Both the position numbers and the translations under genes were made by a program. Under the pieces are notes generated by a model. The model saw only the letters and a list, made by a program, of their open reading frames with translations, searched no databases and was not told the DNA's origin. Positions 9,832-19,605 of a stretch of DNA of 51,106 nucleotides are shown here, one piece after another. Numbering within the stretch: the stretch's first letter is position 1; each line of letters opens with the position of its first letter. Source of the stretch: Patescibacteria group bacterium (GTDB lineage Bacteria; Patescibacteriota; Patescibacteriia; Magasanikbacterales; GWA2-37-8); contig JAQWDH010000001.1 in the NCBI GenBank assembly GCA_028705565.1, positions 99,138-150,243 on the forward strand. The letters run 5' to 3'.

Positions 9832-10389
9832 ATGGAAAATAATAATGTTCAAGAAAATGAGATTTTTCAAAAGGAAGACGAGTCGAAAACAAAAAAAATA
9901 ATCGTGAAATTAAGTAAAAAATGCTTAATGTTTGTAAATAGTAAGCAAGGAAAAGAAGCCTTGCGGAAGAGTTTTTCCGATTTAGTCCTTGAAAATGAGG
10001 ATTGGCTGGTTGGGGTTTACAACAAGAGTAAAAAACTCATTGCGGTTATTTTGCGAGATAAGAAAAAAGAAAAAGCAGAAGATTTTGCGAAAGAAAAAGT
10101 TACAGGACGATTTTACGCTTGCATTAGAGAATTTTTGGAAAATGGCGAGAGGGGCTGTGAATCTTTAAGAGGAACGAATATTGGTGGTCGGAACCTGGTA
10201 TTTTTTTATGAATTTCCGGCAAGGGAGACGTTGCCGTTTAGTAAAAATTTCAAACTCGTTGAGCCGGCGATAATAGAATTCGGACCACTACAAAAACAAA
10301 AAAATATTTTTAAGGAAGAAATTATTTTGGACAGGTTTGACATCTCAATATTTAAAATAATTAAAAAAGGAAACATTACAGAAGAATAA
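9832..10389 (+). CDS. Hypothetical protein
   Basis: 185 aa ORF with strong SD (aaaaggaggaattatg) and downstream terminator. Confidence 0.65.
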   Translation: MENNNVQENEIFQKEDESKTKKIIVKLSKKCLMFVNSKQGKEALRKSFSDLVLENEDWLVGVYNKSKKLIAVILRDKKKEKAEDFAKEKVTGRFYACIREFLENGERGCESLRGTNIGGRNLVFFYEFPARETLPFSKNFKLVEPAIIEFGPLQKQKNIFKEEIILDRFDISIFKIIKKGNITEE

Positions 10390-10399
10390 CAAAATACAC

Positions 10400-10421
10400 A
10401 CCGCCTTTCGGCGGTTTTTTG
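10400..10421 (+). terminator. Rho-independent terminator
   Basis: accgcctttcggcggttttttg. Confidence 0.85.
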
Positions 10422-10432
10422 ATATAACAGGC

Positions 10433-10461
10433 TTGACATTTATACGGTTTTATAATAAGAT
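10433..10461 (+). promoter_or_regulatory. Sigma70-like promoter
   Basis: TTGACA (10433) - 17 nt - TAAGAT (10456); overlapping TATAAT at 10451. Confidence 0.6.
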
Positions 10462-10519
10462 GTTCGCAGTTTTTTGAAAATTAAAATCCGTTATAGGCGG
10501 ACAAAAAAGGAGGAGACAG

Positions 10520-11785
10520 ATGGACGAAAAAGTGTCTGAAAAAATGCTTCCTTTAGAAATAAAGGAAAAAATTGTTGAATCAGTAAACATTATAAAAAAA
10601 GAAATCTGTAAGGAATACATACGGGGATATTTAAAAAAATACTTGACTTTTTACGCGGACAGAATCAAGGAGGGTTCTTTAGAAAAAGAAGGCAGATGTA
10701 TATTATTAGAAAAAGTAGGCAGATATATATTAAACTCAGCTTTTGATTCGTCTGATTTTGGACATATTTCGGTCTTATGGGACATTATGTATTTATGTCC
10801 GGAAGAAGGGGAAAAAATAATGGAAGAATTTTTAAAAGAAGAAATTGCGTCGTTTGAGAGATTAAGTAAGGATATTGAGAATATTAGCGGTTTTTTTAGA
10901 GGCGGCGCTTCTAATCCTAGAAGTCAGGAAAAAGATGTAAAAGATGTATTGGAGAAGAAACTCAGGGATTATCTTTGGTATTATTCAAAATATGAGGAGC
11001 CGGGAATTTTCGGTATCCCCGTATTGTTTCTTAAAAAGTTCATTTCGTGTAAAAAGTTTTTTTTCAGTAGGGAAAATAGGGAGAATATTGAAAAAAACAC
11101 AAAACAAGAATTGAGTAGTTTAGTGCCGGGAAGGCACAAAGAACTGGAGTATTATAATACTCCGGAACATCCTGAAGCTGAAAGTAATGTCGCGCAGGGT
11201 TTGCACGACATAAAAAAAATTATGTTTTTTGGTTTAATAGAAAACTACTCAGCATCCGAAGAACAAATAATGTCTTCGGTTGAGAAGTTGGAAAAAATGA
11301 TTAAATTAAAAAATAAATATAAAGAGGAGCATATGCTGTCTGAGTGCATTTTGTCTGAACTCGTTGCTGAAAACAGAGAGCATCTGAGAAAAATACTTGA
11401 AACATCTCATAAGTCCATTACAATTAAAGAAGAAGAGGAGTACGCATCAAATTATATAAAAATCAAAAAAAATGAAATCGCGTGTGCGATTTCTTTGGAG
11501 CCGGAATACCGCGGTTTGATATCCGCGGGATGCATATTAAAAAAATTAAATTCAGAACTACCAAAAAATTTAATGGGGATTTTTATTGATGAAGCCGAGG
11601 CGGTAATTAAAAAAATAAAAGAGTCGGAGAGAGAAATAGAAAAGATGGAAAAAATCCATGTTGATGTTTTAAATCCCCAACTTTCCGCCACCTATGTTGT
11701 GGTGGAGGGGACGAGGAACAAGTATCTGGGTAATTTTTTGAAACTTGTTCCTGTGGTAGCGGACTTAAAAAGGATTTTTTGTTAG
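10520..11785 (+). CDS. Hypothetical protein (helical, charged)
   Basis: 421 aa ORF with strong SD aaaaaaggaggagacagatg, flanked by terminators. Confidence 0.65.
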   Translation: MDEKVSEKMLPLEIKEKIVESVNIIKKEICKEYIRGYLKKYLTFYADRIKEGSLEKEGRCILLEKVGRYILNSAFDSSDFGHISVLWDIMYLCPEEGEKIMEEFLKEEIASFERLSKDIENISGFFRGGASNPRSQEKDVKDVLEKKLRDYLWYYSKYEEPGIFGIPVLFLKKFISCKKFFFSRENRENIEKNTKQELSSLVPGRHKELEYYNTPEHPEAESNVAQGLHDIKKIMFFGLIENYSASEEQIMSSVEKLEKMIKLKNKYKEEHMLSECILSELVAENREHLRKILETSHKSITIKEEEEYASNYIKIKKNEIACAISLEPEYRGLISAGCILKKLNSELPKNLMGIFIDEAEAVIKKIKESEREIEKMEKIHVDVLNPQLSATYVVVEGTRNKYLGNFLKLVPVVADLKRIFC

Positions 11786-11799
11786 GTGTATAAAAATAT

Positions 11800-11835
11800 A
11801 CCCGCGTCGTGTTTAAACACAGCGCGGGTTTTTTA
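11800..11835 (+). terminator. Rho-independent terminator
   Basis: acccgcgtcgtgtttaaacacagcgcgggttttttaa. Confidence 0.88.
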
Positions 11836-11845
11836 ATATGGATAC

Positions 11846-11874
11846 TTGACAGAATTTTGAATAATTGGTATAAT
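11846..11874 (+). promoter_or_regulatory. Consensus sigma70-type promoter for the rpsA-like gene
   Basis: TTGACA - 17 nt - TATAAT. Confidence 0.85.
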
Positions 11875-11988
11875 CACTCCGCGTAAAATTTATGTTTATT
11901 TATCCTTCTTCGCGAAAGCCGTTTAAGCTGGCGCGCGGCAGGGCTCGTCCTTGAATTTTCAAGACGGGTTAAGAGATTTTTTTTATTT

Positions 11989-13278
11989 ATGTCAGAAGCA
12001 GACAAGGGATTAAAACAAAATTTTAAAACCCTTTTGCAGAATTATCCGATAAATTTTCCAAAAGCCGGGGATACTGTGAAAGGACAAATTCTCGCCATTG
12101 ACAAAGGCGAAATTAAGATTGACATCAATGGCATCGCCATTGGAGTTGTTCGCGGTCCGGAACTTTTTATTGAATCGCGCGAATATGGAAGTTTAAAAGT
12201 CGGCGATGAAGCCGAAGCCACGGTTTTGGAAGAAGAAAATGAAAATGGAGAAATGGAATTGTCATTCCGCGCCGCCGGTCAAAGGCATGTGTGGGATAAT
12301 TTGGAAAAATTGATTAAAAGCGGCATAACCATCAAATCGCGCGTTATTTCCGCGAACAAGGGCGGTTTGATGATGCAGGTGGACGCGGTAGCCGGTTTTA
12401 TGCCGGTTTCACAATTAAGCCCGGAGCATTATCCGAGAGTGGCCGGGGGCGATAAAGACCGTATTTTGGAAAAATTGAAAGAAATCATCGGCAAAGAATT
12501 GGAAGTGAAAGTTATAGACGCTAACGAGAGGGACGAAAAATTAATCGTTTCTGAAAAAGCTGTTTGGGAAGACGCGCAAAAAGCCGTTTTGGAGTCGTAT
12601 AAAATAGGCGACATAGTTGATGGCGAAGTAAGCGCTCTCACTCCGTTCGGAGCTTTCATTAAATTCGGCGAAGGTTTGGAAGGGTTGATTCATATTTCTG
12701 AAATAGCGTGGCAGAGAATCTCGCACCCGCGCGAGATATTGAAAGTCGGCGATAACATCAAAGCTCAAATCATCCAGTTGGATCGTTCCAAAATATATCT
12801 ATCCATCAAGAGATTGGTGGAAGATCCGTGGAAGTCCGCCAAGGCCAAATACAAGGTTAATGACAAAGTAAAAGGCAAGGTCGTGAAAATAGAGCCGTAT
12901 GGTTTGATGATAGCGTTGGACAATGAAATTCACGGTTTGGCGCACATCTCCGAGCTCTCCGACGAACCTATTGATGATATCGCCAACAAATTTAAAATGG
13001 GTGAAGAATACGAATTTGAGATTTTGTCCTTGGAACCGTCAGAGCACCGTTTGGGTTTGAAAATCGCTGGCGTAAAAGGTAAAATAGTCAAAGAAGAAAA
13101 GAAAGAAAAAGAGAATGCCAAAGAAGCTGTAGAAGAAAAAGCTGAAGTAAAAGAAGCTGAAGACAAAAAGCCGGAAGAAGATTTGGCGAAGAAAAAAGAA
13201 AAAAAGGCAAAGAAAGAAAAAGTTGAAATTGTGGCGGAAGTTGAAACCGCGACAGAAGAAAAAACAGAAGAAAAATAA
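11989..13278 (+). CDS. rpsA: 30S ribosomal protein S1-like (multiple S1 domains, Lys/Glu-rich tail)
   Basis: Repeats such as VDGEVSALTPFGAFIKFGEGLEGLIHISEIAW and VKGKVVKIEPYGLMIALDNEIHGLAHISELS. Confidence 0.92.
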   Translation: MSEADKGLKQNFKTLLQNYPINFPKAGDTVKGQILAIDKGEIKIDINGIAIGVVRGPELFIESREYGSLKVGDEAEATVLEEENENGEMELSFRAAGQRHVWDNLEKLIKSGITIKSRVISANKGGLMMQVDAVAGFMPVSQLSPEHYPRVAGGDKDRILEKLKEIIGKELEVKVIDANERDEKLIVSEKAVWEDAQKAVLESYKIGDIVDGEVSALTPFGAFIKFGEGLEGLIHISEIAWQRISHPREILKVGDNIKAQIIQLDRSKIYLSIKRLVEDPWKSAKAKYKVNDKVKGKVVKIEPYGLMIALDNEIHGLAHISELSDEPIDDIANKFKMGEEYEFEILSLEPSEHRLGLKIAGVKGKIVKEEKKEKENAKEAVEEKAEVKEAEDKKPEEDLAKKKEKKAKKEKVEIVAEVETATEEKTEEK

Positions 13279-13297
13279 ACTAAACCAAATAAAGTAA

Positions 13298-13335
13298 AAA
13301 AACTCTCCTTGGTTGAATCTGGGAGAGTTTTTTAA
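13298..13335 (+). terminator. Rho-independent terminator
   Basis: aaaactctccttggttgaatctgggagagttttttaa. Confidence 0.85.
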
Positions 13336-13485
13336 TCCGTTGGACTTTTGACAAAACCGTCAATAGGACTATGGAGCCAGCCATCCATCGTCCGTTGACC
13401 GCGGGGAAAAAATAAGCTAAAATATAATCAAGTTTATCCGGCGCGCTTTGCCGGGTTTTATGAAATTTATACATATTTTTTATTT

Positions 13486-15330
13486 ATGAAAAATTTTTTT
13501 AAAAATTTTATAACCGTTTTTTTGATGTTGTTGATTGTGGCGAGTATTTTGAGTTTGGTTAAATTTGACGAGAACAAAAAAGTTGAACAGATAAGCGTGA
13601 GCAAACTGGTAGAAGAAATAAATTCCGGTTTGGTGAAAAAAGTTTCCATTGAGGGAGACCAAATGAAAATTGAATTGAAAGATGAAAATGCGTCGCAGCA
13701 AACGGCGAAAAAAGAATCGTTTGAATCATTTGGAGATATTTTGAAAAATTACGGCGCGAACGAAGAAGCGAAAAAACAAATTGAAATTGAAATAAAAGCC
13801 GAAAGTTCATGGAAGTTTTGGGCCGCCAATTTAATTCCGGCTCTTTTGCCGTTGATTGTTTTAGTCGCCTTTTTTTATTTTATGAGCCGAGGAGTGCAGG
13901 GCGTGAACAATAAAGCAATGGGTTTTGGGCAAAGCAATCCGCGTAAAACAGGTCCGGATTCAAAACATAAAATCACTTTTAAAGATGTTGCCGGAGCCGC
14001 GGAATCAAAGCAAGAACTAATTGAAATCGTGGATTTTTTGAAAGACCCGAAAAAATTCACCGCAATGGGCGCGAAAATTCCAAAAGGCGTTTTGTTGATG
14101 GGCAACCCAGGAACAGGCAAGACACTCCTCGCGAAGGCCGTTGCCGGAGAAGCAGGCGTGCCATTCTTTCACATGTCAGGTTCTGAATTTGTGGAAATGT
14201 TCGTCGGCGTTGGAGCTTCCCGCGTGCGCGATTTGTTCACAAAAGCCAAGAAGGCGGCGCCGGCAATTGTTTTTATTGATGAAATAGACGCGGTCGGGCG
14301 CAGGCGCGGAGCAGGTCTCGGAGGCGGGCATGATGAAAGGGAACAAACATTAAACCAAATTCTCGTGGAAATGGACGGTTTTGACCCGAATCTTGGCGTG
14401 ATTGTCATAGCCGCGACCAATAGACCGGATGTTTTGGATCCGGCGCTTTTACGACCGGGGCGTTTTGACAGGCGTGTGGTTTTGGATATGCCTGACATCA
14501 GAGACAGAGAAGAAATTTTAAAAATTCACGCGGCCAACAAACCGCTTGCCAAAGAAGTTTCTTTGCGTAAAATTGCCGAGCGCACACCAGGATTTTCCGG
14601 AGCTGATTTGGCGAATCTTTTAAATGAAGCTGCTATTTTAGCGGTGCGAAGAGGACTTAAAAAAGTTGGAGAACCGGAAATTTTGGAGAGTGTTGAGAAA
14701 GTACTCCTTGGACCTGAACGCAAACACAGGGTAATCAGCGAAAAAGAAAAAAAGATGACCGCTTATCACGAAGCAGGTCATGCTGTGGCTGGATATTTTT
14801 CTCCGCATTGCGACCCTGTGCGAAAAGTTTCCATAATCGGACGCGGGCAGGCAGGCGGATATACTTTAAAAATGCCCTCGGAAGACAAGTATTACCATAC
14901 GCTGGCGCAATTTAAAGATGAATTAACGATGATGCTCGGCGGTTATGCGGCAGAGAAAATGATATTTGGCAAAGATATGATTTCAACCGGTCCGGCATCT
15001 GATTTGAGAAGCGCGACGCAAACAGCTAAAGATATGGTTACCCGTTACGGAATGAGTGAAAAACTCGGTCCGAGAACTTTCGGCGAACACACGGATTTGA
15101 TATTTTTAGGACGCGACATCACCGAGCAAAAAGATTACAGCGAAAAAGTGGCGGAATTGATTGACAAAGAAGTGGTTGATTTGGTTGAAACCGCGGAAAA
15201 ATCGGCTGAGAAAATTTTGATTGAACGCAGGGCTGAGCTTGATAAAATGGTGGAAATACTTTTGGAAAAAGAAACGATTGAGCAGGATGAAATCATCGCG
15301 ATTTTGGAAGAAAAAACAGTTGCCGCGTAG
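13486..15330 (+). CDS. ftsH: ATP-dependent zinc metalloprotease FtsH
   Basis: [61 protein letters not shown]. Confidence 0.97.
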   Translation: MKNFFKNFITVFLMLLIVASILSLVKFDENKKVEQISVSKLVEEINSGLVKKVSIEGDQMKIELKDENASQQTAKKESFESFGDILKNYGANEEAKKQIEIEIKAESSWKFWAANLIPALLPLIVLVAFFYFMSRGVQGVNNKAMGFGQSNPRKTGPDSKHKITFKDVAGAAESKQELIEIVDFLKDPKKFTAMGAKIPKGVLLMGNPGTGKTLLAKAVAGEAGVPFFHMSGSEFVEMFVGVGASRVRDLFTKAKKAAPAIVFIDEIDAVGRRRGAGLGGGHDEREQTLNQILVEMDGFDPNLGVIVIAATNRPDVLDPALLRPGRFDRRVVLDMPDIRDREEILKIHAANKPLAKEVSLRKIAERTPGFSGADLANLLNEAAILAVRRGLKKVGEPEILESVEKVLLGPERKHRVISEKEKKMTAYHEAGHAVAGYFSPHCDPVRKVSIIGRGQAGGYTLKMPSEDKYYHTLAQFKDELTMMLGGYAAEKMIFGKDMISTGPASDLRSATQTAKDMVTRYGMSEKLGPRTFGEHTDLIFLGRDITEQKDYSEKVAELIDKEVVDLVETAEKSAEKILIERRAELDKMVEILLEKETIEQDEIIAILEEKTVAA

Positions 15331-15345
15331 CTCGTTTAACAAAAA

Positions 15346-15386
15346 AACAAAAAGCATTCACAGATTGGATGCTTTTTGTTTTTATT
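15346..15386 (+). terminator. Rho-independent terminator
   Basis: aaaaagcattcacagattggatgctttttgttttt. Confidence 0.75.
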
Positions 15387-15473
15387 TATGATATAATAAT
15401 TGTATCAGTTTTTAATAAATCCATTTCCTTAAAAATTATTTAAAAATTAAAAATTTCGTATTATTCGTATTAT

Positions 15474-16433
15474 ATGCATGAACCAACCTATCGCCAAGCC
15501 ATAGCCAATGCGTGGCATTTGGTGTGGCATAATAAAATTCTTTGGATTTTCGGCATGCTCTCAGCGGTTTTGGGAGAATTAAGCCTGAATGATTTTTTGG
15601 GCAGAATGTGGTGGCTGTCTGATAAAAGCGCGACGAATGATTGGTGGCAAAAAATTCAGATTACGGTTCAGCCGATAGGAGGTTGGACAGAAACGGTCGG
15701 TTGGGTTTGGGTCGGCGCCATAATATTGTGTTTAACTGTATTTTTTACTTTTATCGCCGTATCTTCTCAGGGCGCGCTCATCGCGGCTTCCGGAGAAATG
15801 TTTGAAAAAAAGAAAGTGGATTTTTCCGAAGCGTGGAAACAAGGGGTAAAACATTTTTGGAAAGTTTTGGCATTGAATGTTTTCCGCGGTTTGGCTTTAT
15901 TTTTTTTGACAATTCTTTTTTGGTTCTTTTGTCTGAATTTTTTCGCAATGGGCGGATTTTCAGGGTTTTTATGTCTCGCGATTTTTTCTTGCGTTGTTTT
16001 TATTTTGGCGCTTGCGGTTTCAATAATGTTTATTTATTCCGCCGGCTACGCGGTTTTGGAAAATAAAAACATCATCTCTTCCATCCGCGGCGGTTGGCTG
16101 ATGTTCTCAAAACACCTGCTTGTTTCTTGTGAAGTAAGTTTATTTTTTCTGTTTTTAAATTTTGTTTTAATCGCGATTTTATTTTTGGGCGGATTCATAG
16201 TGTTTCTGCCATCTTTGGTGGTTTGGACAGTGGCTGGCTTGACCGGTTACGCAGAAATTATGGTTTTGGGTCTAATATTGGGATTTTTACTTTTGGCGGT
16301 TTTTATTGTTATCGCCGGCGGACTTTTAAACGCTTTTACAACAACAGTTTGGATGTATCTTTTTGTTAAAATGAGAAAAGAAGGCGTTGTAAGCAGAATA
16401 ATTCATTATATAAAAAAGATTATAAAAAAGTAA
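15474..16433 (+). CDS. Multi-pass membrane protein, unknown function
   Basis: 319 aa with several TM segments. Confidence 0.7.
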   Translation: MHEPTYRQAIANAWHLVWHNKILWIFGMLSAVLGELSLNDFLGRMWWLSDKSATNDWWQKIQITVQPIGGWTETVGWVWVGAIILCLTVFFTFIAVSSQGALIAASGEMFEKKKVDFSEAWKQGVKHFWKVLALNVFRGLALFFLTILFWFFCLNFFAMGGFSGFLCLAIFSCVVFILALAVSIMFIYSAGYAVLENKNIISSIRGGWLMFSKHLLVSCEVSLFFLFLNFVLIAILFLGGFIVFLPSLVVWTVAGLTGYAEIMVLGLILGFLLLAVFIVIAGGLLNAFTTTVWMYLFVKMRKEGVVSRIIHYIKKIIKK

Positions 16434-16465
16434 AATTAGTAATTCATAATTTATAGCCCTGTTAT

Positions 16466-18178
16466 ATGTCGGATTTTCCGTCAATAGGCAATTTACTGAA
16501 TAAAAATTCCGGCGGCGTTGTCGCGACCGGCAATAAAAACGCCAAAGAAAAATTGGAAAACAAAATGGCGGAGATTGGCGTAAAAGAAAAAGAAGAAATT
16601 GTGGCAGGTCAAGCCGCGTCATTAGGTTTACCGTATATAAATTTAAAAGGTTTTCCAATTTCATCTGAAGCTTTGCGTGTTATTCCGGAAGAAATCGCCA
16701 AGAATAAAAAAGTGATTTGTTTTCTTTTTACTCCGGGCGAGATGCGGTTCGGATGCGTTGAGTGCGACGAAGAAATCAAAGAAATGATTTATCAATTTGG
16801 CGAACGCCATCACGCAAATGCCGCGATTTATTTGATTTCAGAATTCAGTTTGGAAAGCGGAATTAAACTTTACGCGAATTTACCTGTCGTTAGGCCGGTG
16901 AGCAAAGACGTGGAAATCAGCGACGAGGAATTAAATAAATTTAAACAGGGTGTGCGCGATTTCAGAAATTTGGAAGAGCAATTTCGCAATGTGCCGATCA
17001 CAGATGTTTTGACATTGATGATAGCGGCGGCTTTGAAAGTGGACTCTTCGGATATTCACGTTGAAGCGGAAGAAAACGGAATAGTCGTGCGGTATCGCAT
17101 AGATGGAATTTTGCAGGATGTAGCTACTTTGCCGAAAGAACAATGGAAGCAATTTATATCAAGATTAAAACTTTTGGCGACATTGAAAATAAATGTCACT
17201 GACAAACCGCAGGACGGACGCGTGACCTTAAAACTTACTTCAGGAGATTTGGATGTGCGCGTTTCCACTTTGCCCACAATGCATGGCGAAAGCGTGGTAA
17301 TGAGGATTTTGCATAGTGGAAGCAAAGGCGTCACTTTTGACGAACTTGGATTGCGCGGAGACGCTTATAATCGTTTAAAAAAAGAAGTGGAAAGACCGAA
17401 CGGAATGATTATAACTACCGGTCCGACAGGTTCGGGCAAGACAACGACAATGTACGCGATTATGCGAACTCTCAACAAACCAGGAGTAAAAATAATCACT
17501 TTGGAAGACCCTGTGGAAATAAAAATGGAAGGCATAAATCAAAGCCAGGTTGATCCAAGCCGAGATTACACTTTCGCAAAAGGATTGCGTTCAATTTTAC
17601 GTCAAGACCCCGATATTTGCATGGTCGGAGAAATTCGCGATTTGGAAACTGCCGAAATCGCGATTCAATCCGCGCTCACAGGACATTTGATGCTTTCAAC
17701 GATTCATACCAACAGCGCGTCGGGCGCGATTCCGAGATTTTTATCAATGGGCGTAAAACCGTTTCTTTTGGCTCCGGCGTTAAATTCAGTAATAGGACAA
17801 CGTTTGGTGCGGCGAGTATGTCCGCATTGTATGGAAGAAGAAAAATTGGACGCGGAAAAAACAGAAAGAGTAATGAAAGCTCTGCAAACATTGCCGGACG
17901 CGGAAAAGAAAAACGTTGATTTTGATAATCTTCATTTTTTTCAAGGCAAAGGATGCGAGCAATGCAGCGGACTTGGTTATAAAGGCAGAGTTGGTATCTA
18001 CGAGATTTTTATAATGAGCAAAGAAATTGAAACGGTAATTTTGGGAGAACAAGTTTCCGAATATTCAATTCAAGAATTGGCAATAAAAAACGGAATGGTG
18101 ACGATGTTGCAGGATGGAATTTTAAAAGCGTTGGATAAAATCACTTCGGTCGGCGAAGTGTTTAGGGTTATTGAATAA
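16466..18178 (+). CDS. GspE/PilB-family type II secretion / type IV pilus assembly ATPase
   Basis: Walker A GPTGSGKTTTMYAIM, Asp box SSDIHVEAEENG, RQDPDICMVGEIRDLETAEIAIQSALTGHLMLSTIHTNSA, CPHC/CEQC zinc site. Confidence 0.95.
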   Translation: MSDFPSIGNLLNKNSGGVVATGNKNAKEKLENKMAEIGVKEKEEIVAGQAASLGLPYINLKGFPISSEALRVIPEEIAKNKKVICFLFTPGEMRFGCVECDEEIKEMIYQFGERHHANAAIYLISEFSLESGIKLYANLPVVRPVSKDVEISDEELNKFKQGVRDFRNLEEQFRNVPITDVLTLMIAAALKVDSSDIHVEAEENGIVVRYRIDGILQDVATLPKEQWKQFISRLKLLATLKINVTDKPQDGRVTLKLTSGDLDVRVSTLPTMHGESVVMRILHSGSKGVTFDELGLRGDAYNRLKKEVERPNGMIITTGPTGSGKTTTMYAIMRTLNKPGVKIITLEDPVEIKMEGINQSQVDPSRDYTFAKGLRSILRQDPDICMVGEIRDLETAEIAIQSALTGHLMLSTIHTNSASGAIPRFLSMGVKPFLLAPALNSVIGQRLVRRVCPHCMEEEKLDAEKTERVMKALQTLPDAEKKNVDFDNLHFFQGKGCEQCSGLGYKGRVGIYEIFIMSKEIETVILGEQVSEYSIQELAIKNGMVTMLQDGILKALDKITSVGEVFRVIE

Positions 18179-18209
18179 AAAATTTAAATGAACACATAAA
18201 ATTTTATTT

Positions 18210-19373
18210 TTGAATTTTTATTGTATGATCGTTCGCAGAGTTGAAACGCGTCCCGCGCCTGAACCGCCAGTACGGTTTTATCGGACAATCGCCGTGTCTT
18301 TTTTGGCGATTACAATTATACTTTTGGGAGTAGTTATTTTTTTCACTTCCAAAAAAGCCGACATCACGATTATAACTAAAAATGATAACAAAAATATAAA
18401 TATGGCCGTTTTCGTGGAAAAAGACCATTATGGAGCAAATTCAATTACAGGAGTCGTGACAACCACGATTGTGCGATGGTCTGAAAAATATTATCCGGCA
18501 TCATTTAAAACGATTGAAAGTCCGGCCGAAGGCGAAGCGATAATTTATAATAAAACAAACATTCCGCAAATTCTTGTGAAGACAACGCGTCTTTTGACTC
18601 CCGACGGAATCCTTTTTCGTTTATCCGAAAAAGTGACCGTTCCGGCCAACGGAGAAATAACTGCCAAAGTTTATTCTGATAAAGAAGGTAAAACTGGTAA
18701 CATTCCTCCGAGTCAATTTATTATTCCTGGGTTATCGTCTGAAAAACAGAAATTTATTTATGCCGAGAGCAAAAAACCCATGGAAGGCGGTGAGCGTAAA
18801 ATGGGAGTTTTGAGCGCTGAAGATTTGAAAGCCGCTGAGGCGGATTTTGCGGAAAAAATAAAAGCGGCGGCTCCGCAGGATGTTCCTCCGCCGGATGTAT
18901 GGTACACAAACAAAGCAACCACCATTGTTGACAGAAAAGTTTCATGCGACAATAAGGTAGGCGAAGAAGTGGCTGAATTTGTTTTAAACGGAACAAGCAA
19001 GGTATTGGTAGTATTTTATAATCAGGAAGAATTGGCGGAAATGATGGATAAGGAAATTGAGAAGAAAATCAACCCGGATATTGAAAGAATAATGTCTATG
19101 AGCAGCGAACCGCAGGTGTCGGTCGCTTCATACGATTTGGCGAAAGGCACGGCCCAGCTTGCGGTTTATCAAAATATCGTCGCGACTTTGGATGCTAACG
19201 CAGAAAAATTATTGCCTTATAATTTTTTTGGCAAAAATAAAGAAGAGATAGAAAGATATGTTGTCGGGTTGGACCATGTTTCCGGCGTGGAAGTGAAATT
19301 TTCGCCGATGTGGACGCGCAACGCCCCAAGCGCGCCGGACAATATTAAAATCACCGTGGAAAATGTTCAATAA
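18210..19373 (+). CDS. Membrane-anchored protein of unknown function (start may be 18224-18233 region)
   Basis: N-terminal TM FYRTIAVSFLAITIILLGVVIFFTS followed by a long extracytoplasmic domain. Confidence 0.65.
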   Translation: MNFYCMIVRRVETRPAPEPPVRFYRTIAVSFLAITIILLGVVIFFTSKKADITIITKNDNKNINMAVFVEKDHYGANSITGVVTTTIVRWSEKYYPASFKTIESPAEGEAIIYNKTNIPQILVKTTRLLTPDGILFRLSEKVTVPANGEITAKVYSDKEGKTGNIPPSQFIIPGLSSEKQKFIYAESKKPMEGGERKMGVLSAEDLKAAEADFAEKIKAAAPQDVPPPDVWYTNKATTIVDRKVSCDNKVGEEVAEFVLNGTSKVLVVFYNQEELAEMMDKEIEKKINPDIERIMSMSSEPQVSVASYDLAKGTAQLAVYQNIVATLDANAEKLLPYNFFGKNKEEIERYVVGLDHVSGVEVKFSPMWTRNAPSAPDNIKITVENVQ

Positions 19374-19379
19374 TAAAAT

Positions 19380-19408
19380 TTGACATAATTTAATTTTTGA
19401 GATAGAAT
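19380..19408 (+). promoter_or_regulatory. Sigma70-like promoter for the thrS leader
   Basis: TTGACA - 17 nt - TAGAAT. Confidence 0.7.
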
Positions 19409-19415
19409 TATTTTA

Positions 19416-19577
19416 AAGTAAGCGATTGAGGTAATCACCAGTTATCTTCCCGATTTGGGATCCAAAAAGGACTAAGCTGAAAAAAAGCGCTCCGCGTTGC
19501 GGAGAGTTCGGGTGGAACCGTCCTGAAATTTATAAATCAAGGACCCCGATATCTCGTTTTGAGGTATCGGGGTTTTT
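19416..19577 (+). promoter_or_regulatory. Candidate T-box-like leader/attenuator upstream of thrS
   Basis: T-box-core-like GGGTGGAACCG (19510-19520), preceding GC hairpin cgctccgcgttgcggag, followed by a 13-bp terminator stem and T-run; candidate Thr specifier ACC 19437-19439. Confidence 0.7.
19543..19577 (+). terminator. Attenuator terminator in the thrS leader
   Basis: accccgatatctcgttttgaggtatcggggttttt. Confidence 0.88.
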
Positions 19578-19605
19578 AATTAAAATTTTTAATCTTTACA
19601 AAAAT

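Noticed and set aside
10520-11785. Possible restriction/defence gene
   Set aside because: No nuclease, methylase or ATPase motif visible; left as hypothetical.
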